64,000 bases of DNA from CAYGOC01 sp964351495 (GCA_964351495.1 CAYGOC010000002.1:114874-178873); one strand, 5' to 3'; numbered from the stretch's first letter, positions 36,675-45,742 are shown. Made by a program: numbers and translations. The notes: generated by a model from the letters alone, not told the origin.

Positions 36675-37554
36675 AAAAGTTCTTATCTCTTGTTTTTTTC
36701 GTATAACACTAGCTTCTTCTCTTTTGGTTTTTTCTTATTACCAAATGGATGGGTTTTCCGAAGATTATCTCTATGTAAAAGAGCCTTTCCTTGAAAAAGA
36801 GCTTGTGCATGAGGGAGCAGAGCTGCCTTCTTATGTAACCGAAGTTTTAGAGCAGCCTTTTTTTTACTTGGGATCAGGCAGGCAGTGTTTTGCTTTTCTT
36901 TCTCAAGATAAAAAAGTGGTTTTAAAATTTATAAATCAGGCTAAGTTTTCTTTGCCTACATTTTTAGAAAAGATACCCCTTGCTTATCTACAAAAAAAAC
37001 AAAAAATCAGAAAAAGAAGAAGTCGCTCTTTTTATGAGAGCTTTTCTTTGGGGATAGAGAATCTAAAAGAGGAGACTGCCTTTATTTTTGCTAGGGTAAA
37101 AAACAACTCGCTTGTTCAAAAAGGGGCGTTGCCTTCCGTTTTATTGTATGACCCTATTGGATACCCGAAAAGGGTTGACTTGAATAAAACCCACTTCATC
37201 CTGCAGAAAAAAGGAGATCTTATGTGTTCCCATTTATATTCTTTGCAAGATAGTCCGGAAAAATTTTGGGATGCTATAGATGCCTATTTGAATCTAGTCT
37301 GTATTCGCGTTGAAAAAGGGATCTACGATGATGATTTAAATATAGGGCAAAATATAGGTTACTCTCTGGGGAAACCCTTCTTCTTAGACTTTGGAAGACT
37401 CTACAAAGTAGAAAAAAACTCTTTTACAGAGAAAAAAGAGGAGCTGAGAAGGGCTACTAAATTTTTAAAAAGCTGGTTTTCCTCTCATTTTCCAGAAAAA
37501 CTCCCCCTTTTACAAAAGAGGCAAAAGGAGATAGAAAGCCACTTAACCCCCTAA
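36658..37554 (+). CDS. membrane-anchored kinase-like protein, paralogue C
   Basis: The third paralogue, 298 residues, starts at an ATG inside the end of B. A membrane helix lies at about residues 6-24. The motif set is the clearest of the three: FFYLGSGRQCFAFLS and KVVLKFINQ (glycine-rich loop and lysine strand), FILQKKGDL, GIYDDDLNIGQNIGY (catalytic-loop-like with D and N) and FFLDFGRLY, a literal DFG. Order and spacing fit a small atypical kinase fold without HRD. The topology would leave the kinase-like part on one face of the membrane, but which face is unclear. A BrkB-like gene follows after 60 bp. Confidence 0.62.
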   Translation: MQKRTKKVLISCFFRITLASSLLVFSYYQMDGFSEDYLYVKEPFLEKELVHEGAELPSYVTEVLEQPFFYLGSGRQCFAFLSQDKKVVLKFINQAKFSLPTFLEKIPLAYLQKKQKIRKRRSRSFYESFSLGIENLKEETAFIFARVKNNSLVQKGALPSVLLYDPIGYPKRVDLNKTHFILQKKGDLMCSHLYSLQDSPEKFWDAIDAYLNLVCIRVEKGIYDDDLNIGQNIGYSLGKPFFLDFGRLYKVEKNSFTEKKEELRRATKFLKSWFSSHFPEKLPLLQKRQKEIESHLTP

Positions 37555-37614
37555 AGATAAACTTAAAAAGAGTTTTTCTTCTTTTTTTTCTCAAAAAATG
37601 GCACTAAGAGGGAT

Positions 37615-38940
37615 ATGGGAAGAAGATATCAAAGTATAAAACAGTTTTTTCTAGAAGATTTGTGGAGTGCCCCTTTAAAAAAAGAGAGAGGAATTCGCCT
37701 TTTTTTCTTCCGCCTTACAAGGTCTACGTTATTTGCTTTAAGGGGGTTTTTTGAAGACTTGTGTTTTCTGAGGGCTTCTGCTTTAACTTACTATACTTTG
37801 ATGTCTTTAGTGCCCGTCTTGGCCATGTTTTTGGCTATAGCCCAAGCTTTTGGGTACCAAGCTCCTTTAAGAGAGTTTGTCTACGATAGATTTGCGGGGC
37901 AAGAGACCTTTATAGCTCAAGTTTTAATCTTTTCTGAAAACCTTTTAGAAAATGCTAAGGGAGGATGGATTGCAGGGGCGGGAATTATCCTTTTATTTTG
38001 GAGTGTTATCAAGGTTTTATCTCATATAGAAAAAGCGTTAAACCATATCTGGGAAGTAGGAAAACCAAGAAGGTTTGTCAGAAAATTCAGTGACTACTTA
38101 TCCATTATGTTAATAGCCCCTTTTTTGGTGATTTTAGCAAGTAGCACTATGTTTTATGTAGTGAGAAAGCTGCAGGGCTACATTCATCATCTTTCCCTTT
38201 CAGAAGAGATGAGTTCTTCTCTTATTTTCTTAGTAAAACTGACCCCTTACGCTCTAATTTGGGCCCTTTTCTTTTTTATCTATATTTGTATCCCCAACAC
38301 CAAAGTTGGAGTTCTTCCTGCAATGATAGGTGGAATCATAGGAGGAGTTTTATACCAAATCATTCAATGGATCTATGTTCATTTTCAAGCGGGGTTAAAC
38401 AGCTACGGTTCCATATATGGCAGCTTTGCTGCGATTCCTCTTTTTTTGATTTGGCTTGATTTGAGCTGGCTATGCGTTCTTTTTGGGGCAGAAGTAAGCC
38501 ATACCTATCAAAACTTGGAAAAGTATGAGTTCGGATGGGAGACCCCGGAGTTTAGCATTCGGTTTCATTTGGTAACCTATCTTTGGATCACACAAAGGGC
38601 TATCTTCCACTTTGAAAAAGGGGAGAAAATAACCAAACAAGAGATTTATGAAACGCTAAAACTTCCCATGCCCTATATAGAAAAAGTATTAGAGAAGCTA
38701 GTCTCTTTAAACCTTTTAGTAGCCTCTACTGTAGAAAAAGAGTATGTTCCTGCTAAAAACACCGAAAAGCTTACGGTAAAAGATGTGGTGCAAAAAGCGC
38801 TTCAAGAAGGGGAAGAGGATACTTCTTTTTCGGTGCCCTTTCTAGAAGAGTTCGAGGGAATTATCGATCGATTTTTCTCTTATATGCAAGAAAACTGGCA
38901 GCTTCCTTTAAAAGACATAGGCTCCTATGAAGCCAGATGA
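37615..38940 (+). CDS. YihY/BrkB-family integral membrane protein
   Basis: A polytopic protein of the family once called ribonuclease BN, now regarded as a membrane protein of unclear transport role. The family marks are SALTYYTLMSLVPVLAM in the first helix region, and the later segments GGWIAGAGIILLFWS and YGSIYGSFAAIPLFLIWLDLSW. Six helices are predicted. The C-terminal 120 residues are soluble and contain a winged-helix-like segment (TKQEIYETLKLPMPYIEKVL). The length of 441 residues suits the longer members. Its end overlaps the manA-like gene by 14 bp, suggesting one transcript. Confidence 0.88.
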   Translation: MGRRYQSIKQFFLEDLWSAPLKKERGIRLFFFRLTRSTLFALRGFFEDLCFLRASALTYYTLMSLVPVLAMFLAIAQAFGYQAPLREFVYDRFAGQETFIAQVLIFSENLLENAKGGWIAGAGIILLFWSVIKVLSHIEKALNHIWEVGKPRRFVRKFSDYLSIMLIAPFLVILASSTMFYVVRKLQGYIHHLSLSEEMSSSLIFLVKLTPYALIWALFFFIYICIPNTKVGVLPAMIGGIIGGVLYQIIQWIYVHFQAGLNSYGSIYGSFAAIPLFLIWLDLSWLCVLFGAEVSHTYQNLEKYEFGWETPEFSIRFHLVTYLWITQRAIFHFEKGEKITKQEIYETLKLPMPYIEKVLEKLVSLNLLVASTVEKEYVPAKNTEKLTVKDVVQKALQEGEEDTSFSVPFLEEFEGIIDRFFSYMQENWQLPLKDIGSYEAR

Positions 38941-39883
38941 AGTTTATCCCCTTACCTTTTCTCCCGTTTATAAAAAGTATGTTTGGGGAGGGGAAAAGAT
39001 CTCCTTTTTAAAAAAAGAAAAAACCCGAGAAAAAATCGCGGAATCTTGGGAAGTTTGTAATAGAGAAGAGGGACAAAGTGTAGTGGAAGGGGGATTATAT
39101 GGGGGCCTTCTTTTACAAGACCTTCTTTCTCAAAAAAAAGAGCTTTTTTTAGGGGACAATGAGAGCTCTTCTTTTCCCCTTTTGATTAAGCTGATCGACG
39201 CTGCTAAAAACTTAAGTATTCAGGTCCACCCTAATGAAGCCTCTTCTAAAATTATTAAAGGAGAGCCCAAGACAGAGATGTGGTATATCCTAGATGCAGA
39301 AAAAGAGGCAGCTGTTTTTGCCGGTTTTCAAAAAGAGATTCCGTTAGAAAAACGAAGGGAGATTTTAGGAAAAAAAGAGATGCTTTCGTATCTTAGAAAG
39401 ATTTATGTGAAAAAGGGGGATATAATCTATATCCCCGGTGGCAGAGTACATGCTATTTTGCAGGGGTGTTTATTGCTAGAGGTGCAGCAAAACTCCAATA
39501 CTACCTATAGAATTTATGACTGGGATAGAAAAGAAAAAGATAGACCCCTTCATATAAAAGAGTCTTTTGAGACCATTTTATGGGAAGATACCCAAAACCC
39601 TCTATGCTCACCCATTTTAGAGGAAGAGGGGGAAGGATTTTATAAGTTTCTTTGTTTAAGAACTCCTTTTTTTAGCCTACTCCGCTATGAAATCACGAAA
39701 GAAACGACGTTTCCTTTAAAAAGGAAGTTTCATGTTTTTTTTCTCATAGAGGGAAAGGCTTCTTTCATCTGGGAAAAACAGAAACAAAAGATGATTCCTT
39801 TTAAAGCCTATTTGTGGCCGGCTAGCATTCCCTTTATCACGCTTGTTGGAAAAGCTACTTTACTTTGCGTAGCTCATAAATAG
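38927..39883 (+). CDS. manA: mannose-6-phosphate isomerase, type I
   Basis: This zinc enzyme interconverts fructose-6-phosphate and mannose-6-phosphate. The zinc site is recognisable in LSIQVHPNEASSK and, later, in IPGGRVHAILQGCLLLEVQQNS, with family landmarks at the start (FSPVYKKYVWGG and ESWEVCNREEG). The length of 318 residues matches the short form seen in Bacillus. It overlaps the BrkB-like gene and is convergent with the ROK kinase (29-bp overlap), giving a small sugar-phosphate group with the HAD phosphatase beyond. Mannose-6-phosphate could feed GDP-mannose and then GDP-fucose for the GT11-like enzyme further on, but that link is inference. Confidence 0.9.
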   Translation: MKPDEVYPLTFSPVYKKYVWGGEKISFLKKEKTREKIAESWEVCNREEGQSVVEGGLYGGLLLQDLLSQKKELFLGDNESSSFPLLIKLIDAAKNLSIQVHPNEASSKIIKGEPKTEMWYILDAEKEAAVFAGFQKEIPLEKRREILGKKEMLSYLRKIYVKKGDIIYIPGGRVHAILQGCLLLEVQQNSNTTYRIYDWDRKEKDRPLHIKESFETILWEDTQNPLCSPILEEEGEGFYKFLCLRTPFFSLLRYEITKETTFPLKRKFHVFFLIEGKASFIWEKQKQKMIPFKAYLWPASIPFITLVGKATLLCVAHK

Positions 39884-40829
39884 CGAGCGCAACTCCAGAT
39901 AGCTCGCTGATGTTGACCTCTAGCTTACTCGGGGTGATTTTACAGATAGAAAGAGGCTGAGGCCATGCATACTTTTTTAGTTTTTTCTGGAAAGGATCTA
40001 AAAAATGGTGTTTTGCATGAATGACAATCGTTCCTAAAATGATCACGTCAGGGTTAAAAGCCATAATTAAAGAGCCTATTGCCTGAGCGCATCTTTCTAA
40101 GAAAGGATCCCAGATCTTTAGGGAAAAAGGGTCTTTTTCTATAACCGCTTCTACTATGTGAGCTGCTGTGATTTGGTGTATTTTCCCCTTTGCTTTTTGG
40201 AGAATACTCGTTTTTATTTTCTCTTTTTTTAGAAGAGCCTGTACTTGTTTGGCAAAACTTTTCCCTCCACAAAAAGCTTCGAAGCATCCTCTTAATCCAC
40301 AAGCACATTTAGGCCCTTTAGGATCTAAGGTCATATGTCCCACTTCTCCAGCTGTCTCTGTTTTTCCTACCAAGAGCTTGTCATTTACAATAATGCCCGC
40401 TCCAATTCCGGTACTCATAGTTAAATAGATCATGTTAGAAGTGGTTTTGGAGCCTCCAAAATAGTATTCTGCTAAAACAGCAGCATTGGCGTCATTGCTG
40501 ATAAAGGTGGGTATTTTAAAGGCCTTTTGAATGGGAGCTACAATGGGGGAGTTGTGCCAACCCGGAAGGTTGGGAGGGGTAAGTAAGATCCCTTTTTTTG
40601 AGTCTAAGGGGCCCGGAGAAGAGATGCCTATAGCTTGAATCATTTTTTGAGGAATTTTTGCCTTTTTTATTACTTTGGTAATAAGCTTTACAATAGCTTC
40701 GCATCCTTCTTTTGCTGTGTGTAAAGGAGCGGTGAAGACTCTTTCAGAAAACGCAATTTTCCCTTTTTCATTGGCCAAACAAACAGAAATTTTGGTCCCT
40801 CCAATATCCACCCCTATAAAATGCATCAT
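39855..40829 (-). CDS. ROK-family sugar kinase (glucokinase-like)
   Basis: ROK kinases phosphorylate glucose, N-acetylglucosamine or related sugars. The phosphate motif is FIGVDIGGTKISVC at the very start, so the double ATG at 40824-40829 is preferred over an upstream frame extension to 40883. The ROK zinc motif CACGLRGCFEAFCGG is complete, as is STGIGAGII. At 324 residues it is typical of bacterial glucokinase/NagK. The substrate cannot be told from the motifs. It is divergent from the HAD phosphatase gene and overlaps the end of manA. Confidence 0.9.
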   Translation of the reverse strand: MMHFIGVDIGGTKISVCLANEKGKIAFSERVFTAPLHTAKEGCEAIVKLITKVIKKAKIPQKMIQAIGISSPGPLDSKKGILLTPPNLPGWHNSPIVAPIQKAFKIPTFISNDANAAVLAEYYFGGSKTTSNMIYLTMSTGIGAGIIVNDKLLVGKTETAGEVGHMTLDPKGPKCACGLRGCFEAFCGGKSFAKQVQALLKKEKIKTSILQKAKGKIHQITAAHIVEAVIEKDPFSLKIWDPFLERCAQAIGSLIMAFNPDVIILGTIVIHAKHHFLDPFQKKLKKYAWPQPLSICKITPSKLEVNISELSGVALAIYELRKVK

Positions 40830-40911
40830 AAGAAAAAACCCCTCCCTTTTTTTGCATTCTCGGTAAAAAAGGATTTTAAGCAAGGAAAGATTTGTGATAC
40901 GATCCTATGGC

Positions 40912-41733
40912 ATGCGCTGGATTGCTTTAGATATAGATGGAACGATTACCCATAAAAAAGATAGCTGTCCCCAGGAGCTTTCTAATTATTTAGCAAGCCT
41001 TCAAAAAAAGGGCTGGCAGATTATTGTTTTAACGGGAAGAAGCGTTTCTTTCTCGGAGAAAGTTCTTTCTGGTTTTTCGTTTCCTTTTTTCTTTTCTGCT
41101 CAAAATGGATCGATTCTTTTAGAGATGCCGGAAAAAAAGATTCTAGAGAAAACCTACTTGAATCTAGAAGAGATCCTCTTTGTTATAAAAATAGCAGAAA
41201 AGAATAAGGTTCCCCTTATAGTGTATGCCGGAATGGAAAGGGGAGATGCTGCTTTTTATGATAAAGAAAACCTTTCAGAAGAAGATAGAAGGTATGTAGA
41301 AGATCTTTCTTTAAGGGAAAAAAAGCCGTGGCGCTCTTTTTTAGAAATGGACATAGAAGAAGCTCCCTTTTTAAAAGCCTTTGGAAACGAAAAAGAGATA
41401 ACTAATCTAGAGGAAGCCTTACAAAAAGAAGGAAGATTTCATCTTTTTTCTGTGAAAGATCCCTTTAAAGAAAACACCTACCTTTTACAGGTTACGAAAA
41501 AAGGGTGTAATAAGGGCTCCTGCTTAAAAAGATTTTTAGAAAAAAAAGGAAAAGATCTTGTAATCGCAGCCGGAGATGACTTAAATGATATCCCCCTTTT
41601 ACAAGAGGCCGATATTAAAATTGCCATGGAACATGCGCCTCCTCTTTTACAAGAGAAGGCAGATTATATAGCTTCTTCTCCTGAAAAAGAGGGGCTTGTA
41701 CCTACCCTGCAGAAAATCATTTCAGGACTGTAG
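40912..41733 (+). CDS. Cof-type HAD-superfamily phosphatase
   Basis: HAD motif I, ALDIDGTITHKKD, lies right at the start and motif IV, IAAGDDLNDIPLL, near the end. Between them VLTGRSVSF is motif II and an IIB-type cap fills the middle. These enzymes dephosphorylate sugar phosphates and similar small molecules. Two starts compete: the ATG at 40912 gives the usual short leader, whereas the GTG at 40894 has a better AAGGAAAG ribosome site and adds six residues. Its 3' end overlaps convergent fabI by 12 bp. Confidence 0.87.
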   Translation: MRWIALDIDGTITHKKDSCPQELSNYLASLQKKGWQIIVLTGRSVSFSEKVLSGFSFPFFFSAQNGSILLEMPEKKILEKTYLNLEEILFVIKIAEKNKVPLIVYAGMERGDAAFYDKENLSEEDRRYVEDLSLREKKPWRSFLEMDIEEAPFLKAFGNEKEITNLEEALQKEGRFHLFSVKDPFKENTYLLQVTKKGCNKGSCLKRFLEKKGKDLVIAAGDDLNDIPLLQEADIKIAMEHAPPLLQEKADYIASSPEKEGLVPTLQKIISGL

Positions 41734-42621
41734 GGACTTGCTATCTAAAGCCACTCCCATAGCATGCATTCCGTTATCTACAAACAAAATAGAGCCGGTA
41801 ATAGCGGATGCTTCTTCTGATAAAAGAAAGCAAGCAGCTTTCGCTACTTCTTCTGCTTGAAGTTCTTTTTTAAGAGGGGAGTTTGCCTTGTAGTATTCAA
41901 TCATATCTTCAATCATACCTATGGCTCTAGCAGCTCTGCTGGACAGGGGACCTGCAGAGATGCAGTTTACCCTAATATTCCACTTTCTCCCTGCTTCAAA
42001 AGCCAAAGTTCGTACATCACTTTCTAAAGCGGCTTTGGAAGAGCTCATACCTCCTCCATATTTAGGAACCACTTTTGTAGAAGCTATGTAAGAAAGGCAT
42101 AAAGCAGAACCTGTTTTTTCTATAATGGGTCCGAAATGAGCCACTAGACTTACAAAAGAGTAAGAAGAAGAACTCATGGCAGCTAAATAGCCTTTCCTAG
42201 AGGTTTCTAGAAGCGGTTTTTTCACCTCAGGAGCATTAGCCAAAGAATGAACTAAAAAATCGATTTTTCCATAGTCTTTTTCTACCTCTTTGGCTACCTC
42301 AGAAAGGGTAAAGCCTTTCAGGTCTTTATATCGTTTGTTTTCTAAAATTTCCGGTGGAACCTCTTCTAAAGAGTCATACATAGCATCCATAGGATAGACT
42401 TTTTCGTAGTTCCATAAAGAGCCATTAGAAAGTTTTCTAGATTCATCAAATTTTTTGTTTTTCCAAGAGGTAAGAAAAATATTTACTACAGGAGCCCAGG
42501 TGCCTATTAAGATTTTGCACCCTCTTTCTGCTAAGGACTTTGCAATAGCCCATCCAAAGCCGTTGTCATCTCCTATTCCTGCTACGAAAGCAACTTTTCC
42601 TGTAAGATCTTTACTATCCAT
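41722..42621 (-). CDS. fabI: enoyl-ACP reductase, plant/chlamydial type
   Basis: Reduces enoyl-ACP with NADH in the last step of each fatty-acid elongation round. The NAD site is VAGIGDDNGFGWAIAKSLA, with the DDNG seen in plant reductases. The catalytic Tyr188 and Lys196 are in YGGGMSSSK, a Y-x7-K spacing found in plant and chlamydial enzymes, against Y-x6-K in E. coli. An insertion near residues 45-75 also fits that type. It has 299 residues. The ribosome site AAGGAGA precedes the ATG. It is divergent from parA. Confidence 0.95.
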   Translation of the reverse strand: MDSKDLTGKVAFVAGIGDDNGFGWAIAKSLAERGCKILIGTWAPVVNIFLTSWKNKKFDESRKLSNGSLWNYEKVYPMDAMYDSLEEVPPEILENKRYKDLKGFTLSEVAKEVEKDYGKIDFLVHSLANAPEVKKPLLETSRKGYLAAMSSSSYSFVSLVAHFGPIIEKTGSALCLSYIASTKVVPKYGGGMSSSKAALESDVRTLAFEAGRKWNIRVNCISAGPLSSRAARAIGMIEDMIEYYKANSPLKKELQAEEVAKAACFLLSEEASAITGSILFVDNGMHAMGVALDSKSLQS

Positions 42622-42768
42622 TTTTGAAATCTCCTTGGCCCTAAAAAGACTAAGTTTATCTTATTTTAGGCTAATTCTCAAGAAGAGGTATTTGCCCATA
42701 AAGAAAAAAAAAGCTATATCTAAAAAATAGAGGAAAATTTTTATTTACCTTAATAAAGAGGAAAGCAG

Positions 42769-43566
42769 ATGAGGACTATAGCTATTTTAAATCAAAAAGG
42801 GGGAACGGGGAAGACTACTACTGCCGTGAATTTAGCAGCCTCTTTAGCAGAAATAGGAAAAAAAGTTTTGTTAATTGACTTGGACCCTCAAGCTTCTGCT
42901 TCTCTTTGGTATGGTTTCAAAGATAAAGGAAGAGCCCTATATGAAGTTTTAACAGAAGAAAAGGATATACTGTCTTCTGTAGAGAAAACCTCGATAGAGG
43001 GGCTCGATATTCTTCCTTCTTCACAGCTTTTAGCAGGAGTAGAAAAAGCTTTGGCTCAGGAAGTCGGGGCAGAAAGGGTTTTGCAGTGTAAGTTTGACGA
43101 GATAAAAGAAAAACCGTGGGATTATCTTTTGGTAGACTGTCCTCCTACTCTTGGGATTTTGTCTTTAAACGCCCTTTCTTTGGTAAAAGAGGTTTTAGTT
43201 CCTGTGGAGACCCATGTAATGGCTTTGCATGGTTTAGTACAGCTTTTAAAAACAATTGACCGGGTTCAGAAAAGGGTAAATCCCGATCTTCTTTTAAGTG
43301 GTATTTTGGCATGTAGGGTAGATTTTCGGACAAAACACTCTTCTGAAGTGTTAGGGCAGCTAAAAACCCGTTTTGAAGGAAAGGTTTACACTTCTGTCAT
43401 TAGAGAAAATATCCGCCTGGCAGAGGCCCCTTTACATATGAAGCCTATTATCTGTTATGACCCTTCTTGTAAAGGATCTCAGGACTACAGGGCTTTGGCA
43501 AAAGAGCTTGTAGAGCAGGAAAACCTTGTGATAAAAGAAAGTAAATTGGAAGAAAAAAGCCTGTAA
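42769..43566 (+). CDS. parA: ParA/Soj-family partition ATPase
   Basis: ParA proteins are ATP-dependent DNA-associated switches that position chromosome or plasmid origins. The deviant Walker A is complete, KGGTGKTT (residues 10-17), followed by LLIDLDPQASAS (Walker A' region) and LLVDCPPTLGIL (Walker B). It has 265 residues, normal length. The ribosome site AGGAAAG precedes the ATG. No parB is next to it in this window; instead a lysine-rich gene faces its 3' end. It may be the chromosomal ParA known from Chlamydia (CT582-like), which I infer from the sequence type. Confidence 0.92.
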   Translation: MRTIAILNQKGGTGKTTTAVNLAASLAEIGKKVLLIDLDPQASASLWYGFKDKGRALYEVLTEEKDILSSVEKTSIEGLDILPSSQLLAGVEKALAQEVGAERVLQCKFDEIKEKPWDYLLVDCPPTLGILSLNALSLVKEVLVPVETHVMALHGLVQLLKTIDRVQKRVNPDLLLSGILACRVDFRTKHSSEVLGQLKTRFEGKVYTSVIRENIRLAEAPLHMKPIICYDPSCKGSQDYRALAKELVEQENLVIKESKLEEKSL

Positions 43567-43578
43567 ACGTGTTGTACG

Positions 43579-43866
43579 CTATCCTAAAAGTCTTCTTTTC
43601 CACCCTTCAGCTGTAAGGGCTCTTCCCTTTACAAGAGAGACTTTCTTAGATATAAAACTATCTTTTGGGGGAGTTTTTTTTTCTTTTTGTGCAACTTGTT
43701 TGGGGGAACCTTTAGTAGGTGCTTTTGTTACCGGTTTTTTGGAAGGAGCTTTTATTGCTACTTTCTTAGAGGAAACCTTCTTCTTAGAAGCGATCTTTTT
43801 AGGAGCGGAGACTTTTTTTTCTTTCTTTTCCTTCTTTTTCTTTTTAAGCTTGGAGAAAAGTCCCAT
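43579..43866 (-). CDS. short lysine-rich protein, DNA-binding candidate
   Basis: A 95-residue, extremely basic protein. After MGLFSKL there is a long lysine-rich, alanine/proline/serine-poor-complexity tract (residues 8-75) with PKK, SKK and APxK units, then a short conserved-looking end (ALTAEGWKRRLLG). The tail style resembles histone H1-like or Hc-type nucleoid proteins but has no known domain. It converges on parA with only a dozen bases between the stops. DNA or RNA binding is likely on charge alone; the fixed C-terminus suggests a specific partner. Confidence 0.7.
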   Translation of the reverse strand: MGLFSKLKKKKKEKKEKKVSAPKKIASKKKVSSKKVAIKAPSKKPVTKAPTKGSPKQVAQKEKKTPPKDSFISKKVSLVKGRALTAEGWKRRLLG

Positions 43867-43947
43867 AATCTCTTTCCTGGTTTTGGGGTAAAGAAAAACA
43901 AATCCTGAGGTTACTTCGAAAAAAACTCTTTGTCAACGATAGAAATT

Positions 43948-44943
43948 ATGCGCTATGAAAACCTAACTGCTTTTAAAAGACACCTTATAGAGTCTAGTCC
44001 GGACCATTTAAGTCCTTGTTATCTAATTTTGATAGAAGATGAAAGGCAAAGAAAAACGGTTTTAAAAGAGGTCGCTTCTTTTTTCAAGCCTCAGTTTTTA
44101 CAGATACAAGAAAATAGAACTCTTCAAGGTCTTATAGAAGACCTTTCTTCTAGAACCTTTTTAGAAGAAAAAGATCCGCTAGTGGTGGCCGATTACGAGG
44201 CCTTTTTTCAGAAAAAAGAAAGAGATACCTTGCATAAGTTCTTAGTATCACTTCCTTCTTGTAAATTCATTTTGGGCGTTTCTTCTAAGGCCTCTTTAGG
44301 ATCTTTATATTCGTGGTTTGAAACTAAGGGGGTTATTTTAGAAATGAATCCAAAACAAGCTTTTGCAAGCTGGCAAGAATGGATTCAGAAAAGAGCTTGG
44401 GAGGAGAAGAAAAAGTTTGTTCCGGAGAGTTTTGTATTTCTTATGAAAGGAGGAAAAAGAACCTTTTCTTTTTGGGAAACCTACCTAGAAAAGCTTTTTT
44501 GTTATTTAGGAGAAAAGGAGAAAATAGAAATAGAAGATATCAAAAAAACCCTTCCCAAAGAAGAGTCCTCTCTTTGGCATATTACTGCAAAAGCTATCTG
44601 GGATCAAAAAATAGAAACAGAGGTTTTACATATGGAGGATAGCTCTTTTTTTCCTCTACTTACCTTGTTTCGAAAAGAGCTTAGAATAGGGTGGAAAATG
44701 GCTCTTTTTTTACAAAATGGGATATCCCACCTAGCTCCGCACTTTCCCGGTATTTGGCCCAAAATCTTGGAAGAAAAAAAACAAAAAGCAGAAGCTTTGG
44801 GCTCTTCTTACTTTAAAAAAGGACTGACCCTTCTTTTTGATATAGAATATCTGGCAAAAGATGGTATAACAGACTATTCTTCTTTGATGACTGTATTTAT
44901 TGGGAAACTACATGACCTTGCATCTTCTTCCCAACCTGCTTAG
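43948..44943 (+). CDS. holA: DNA polymerase III delta subunit-like protein
   Basis: Delta opens and loads the sliding clamp. The sequence follows the HolA pattern: CYLILIEDERQRKTVLKEV (degenerate P-loop region), then a domain ending in FLEEKDPLVVADYEAFF and FILGVSSKAS, and a helical C-terminal collar (SLWHITAKAIWDQK, LGSSYFKKGLTLLFDIEYLAKDG). The ATG at 43948 is preferred to a TTG at 43930. It has 331 residues. Delta subunits are poorly conserved, so confidence is moderate. The next gene overlaps its end by 32 bp. Confidence 0.78.
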   Translation: MRYENLTAFKRHLIESSPDHLSPCYLILIEDERQRKTVLKEVASFFKPQFLQIQENRTLQGLIEDLSSRTFLEEKDPLVVADYEAFFQKKERDTLHKFLVSLPSCKFILGVSSKASLGSLYSWFETKGVILEMNPKQAFASWQEWIQKRAWEEKKKFVPESFVFLMKGGKRTFSFWETYLEKLFCYLGEKEKIEIEDIKKTLPKEESSLWHITAKAIWDQKIETEVLHMEDSSFFPLLTLFRKELRIGWKMALFLQNGISHLAPHFPGIWPKILEEKKQKAEALGSSYFKKGLTLLFDIEYLAKDGITDYSSLMTVFIGKLHDLASSSQPA

Positions 44944-45616
44944 TGAAGAACAAGATCCCCATTTGGCACTTCCCCTCCAGGTTGCAAAGATAGTACAAAA
45001 GCTAGACTTTCTTATCTGTGAAAGTGAAAAAGGAGGAAGGCGCTTTTTGTCTTTATTTCTTCCAAGAGATAAGTGGGAAAAAATCCCCTTATATACCCTA
45101 AATGAGCACACCCTAGAAAAAGAGATACAAGACTTGTGTCGTTTGGTGGTAAAAAGTAAAAAAGAGGGGGGAGCTATCTCCGATGCAGGCCTGCCTTCTC
45201 TTTCTGATCCCATGCATAAACTCACCTTCCTTTTACAAAAAGAACAGTACCCTATATCTGTATATGCAGGACCTTCTGCTCCTATTTATGCTTTAATGCT
45301 ATCCGGGTTTTCCGGAGAGAGGTTTTCTTATCATGGGTACTTACCTAGAAAAGAGGAAGAACTAGAGGCCTATCTCAAAAAAATAGAAAAAGAGAGTCAA
45401 AACGAGAAAAGCACGCAAATTTGGATAGAAGCTCCTTATAGAACTCAAAAAATGGTTTCTTGTTGTCTAAATACGCTCTCTTCTAAAACATGGTTTGGTG
45501 TTTTTCAAAACTTAGGGTCCTCTTCCCAAAATACTTACTTGGGTACGATTTTTCAGTGGAAGCAAAAGAAAAAAGAATTTTCGAAAGGCCCCTCTGTTTT
45601 TCTTTTACAGGGATAA
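44912..45616 (+). CDS. RsmI/YraL-like SAM-dependent methyltransferase
   Basis: A member of the tetrapyrrole-methylase fold group to which RsmI (2'-O-methylation of C1402 in 16S rRNA) belongs. Landmarks are GAISDAGLPSLSDPMHKL, YAGPSAPIYALMLSGFSG, RFSYHGYLPRK and FIEAPYRTQ-like IEAPYRTQKM. At 234 residues it is shorter than RsmI (about 286) and lacks the C-terminal domain, as do other short family members. The ATG at 44912 lies inside holA (32-bp overlap), so the genes are co-transcribed. A ribosomal RNA target is likely but not certain. Confidence 0.78.
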   Translation: MTLHLLPNLLSEEQDPHLALPLQVAKIVQKLDFLICESEKGGRRFLSLFLPRDKWEKIPLYTLNEHTLEKEIQDLCRLVVKSKKEGGAISDAGLPSLSDPMHKLTFLLQKEQYPISVYAGPSAPIYALMLSGFSGERFSYHGYLPRKEEELEAYLKKIEKESQNEKSTQIWIEAPYRTQKMVSCCLNTLSSKTWFGVFQNLGSSSQNTYLGTIFQWKQKKKEFSKGPSVFLLQG

Positions 45617-45742
45617 TTTTTTACTCTTCTTATTGTAAGGTGTTTAAATCTAAAAAAAGTCTTTTTAAAAAAAACCTTCTAGCCAAATTGGGGGAAAATC
45701 TGTTAAGAGGTCGATAAAGGGACTTCAAGGAGGAAAGGAGAA

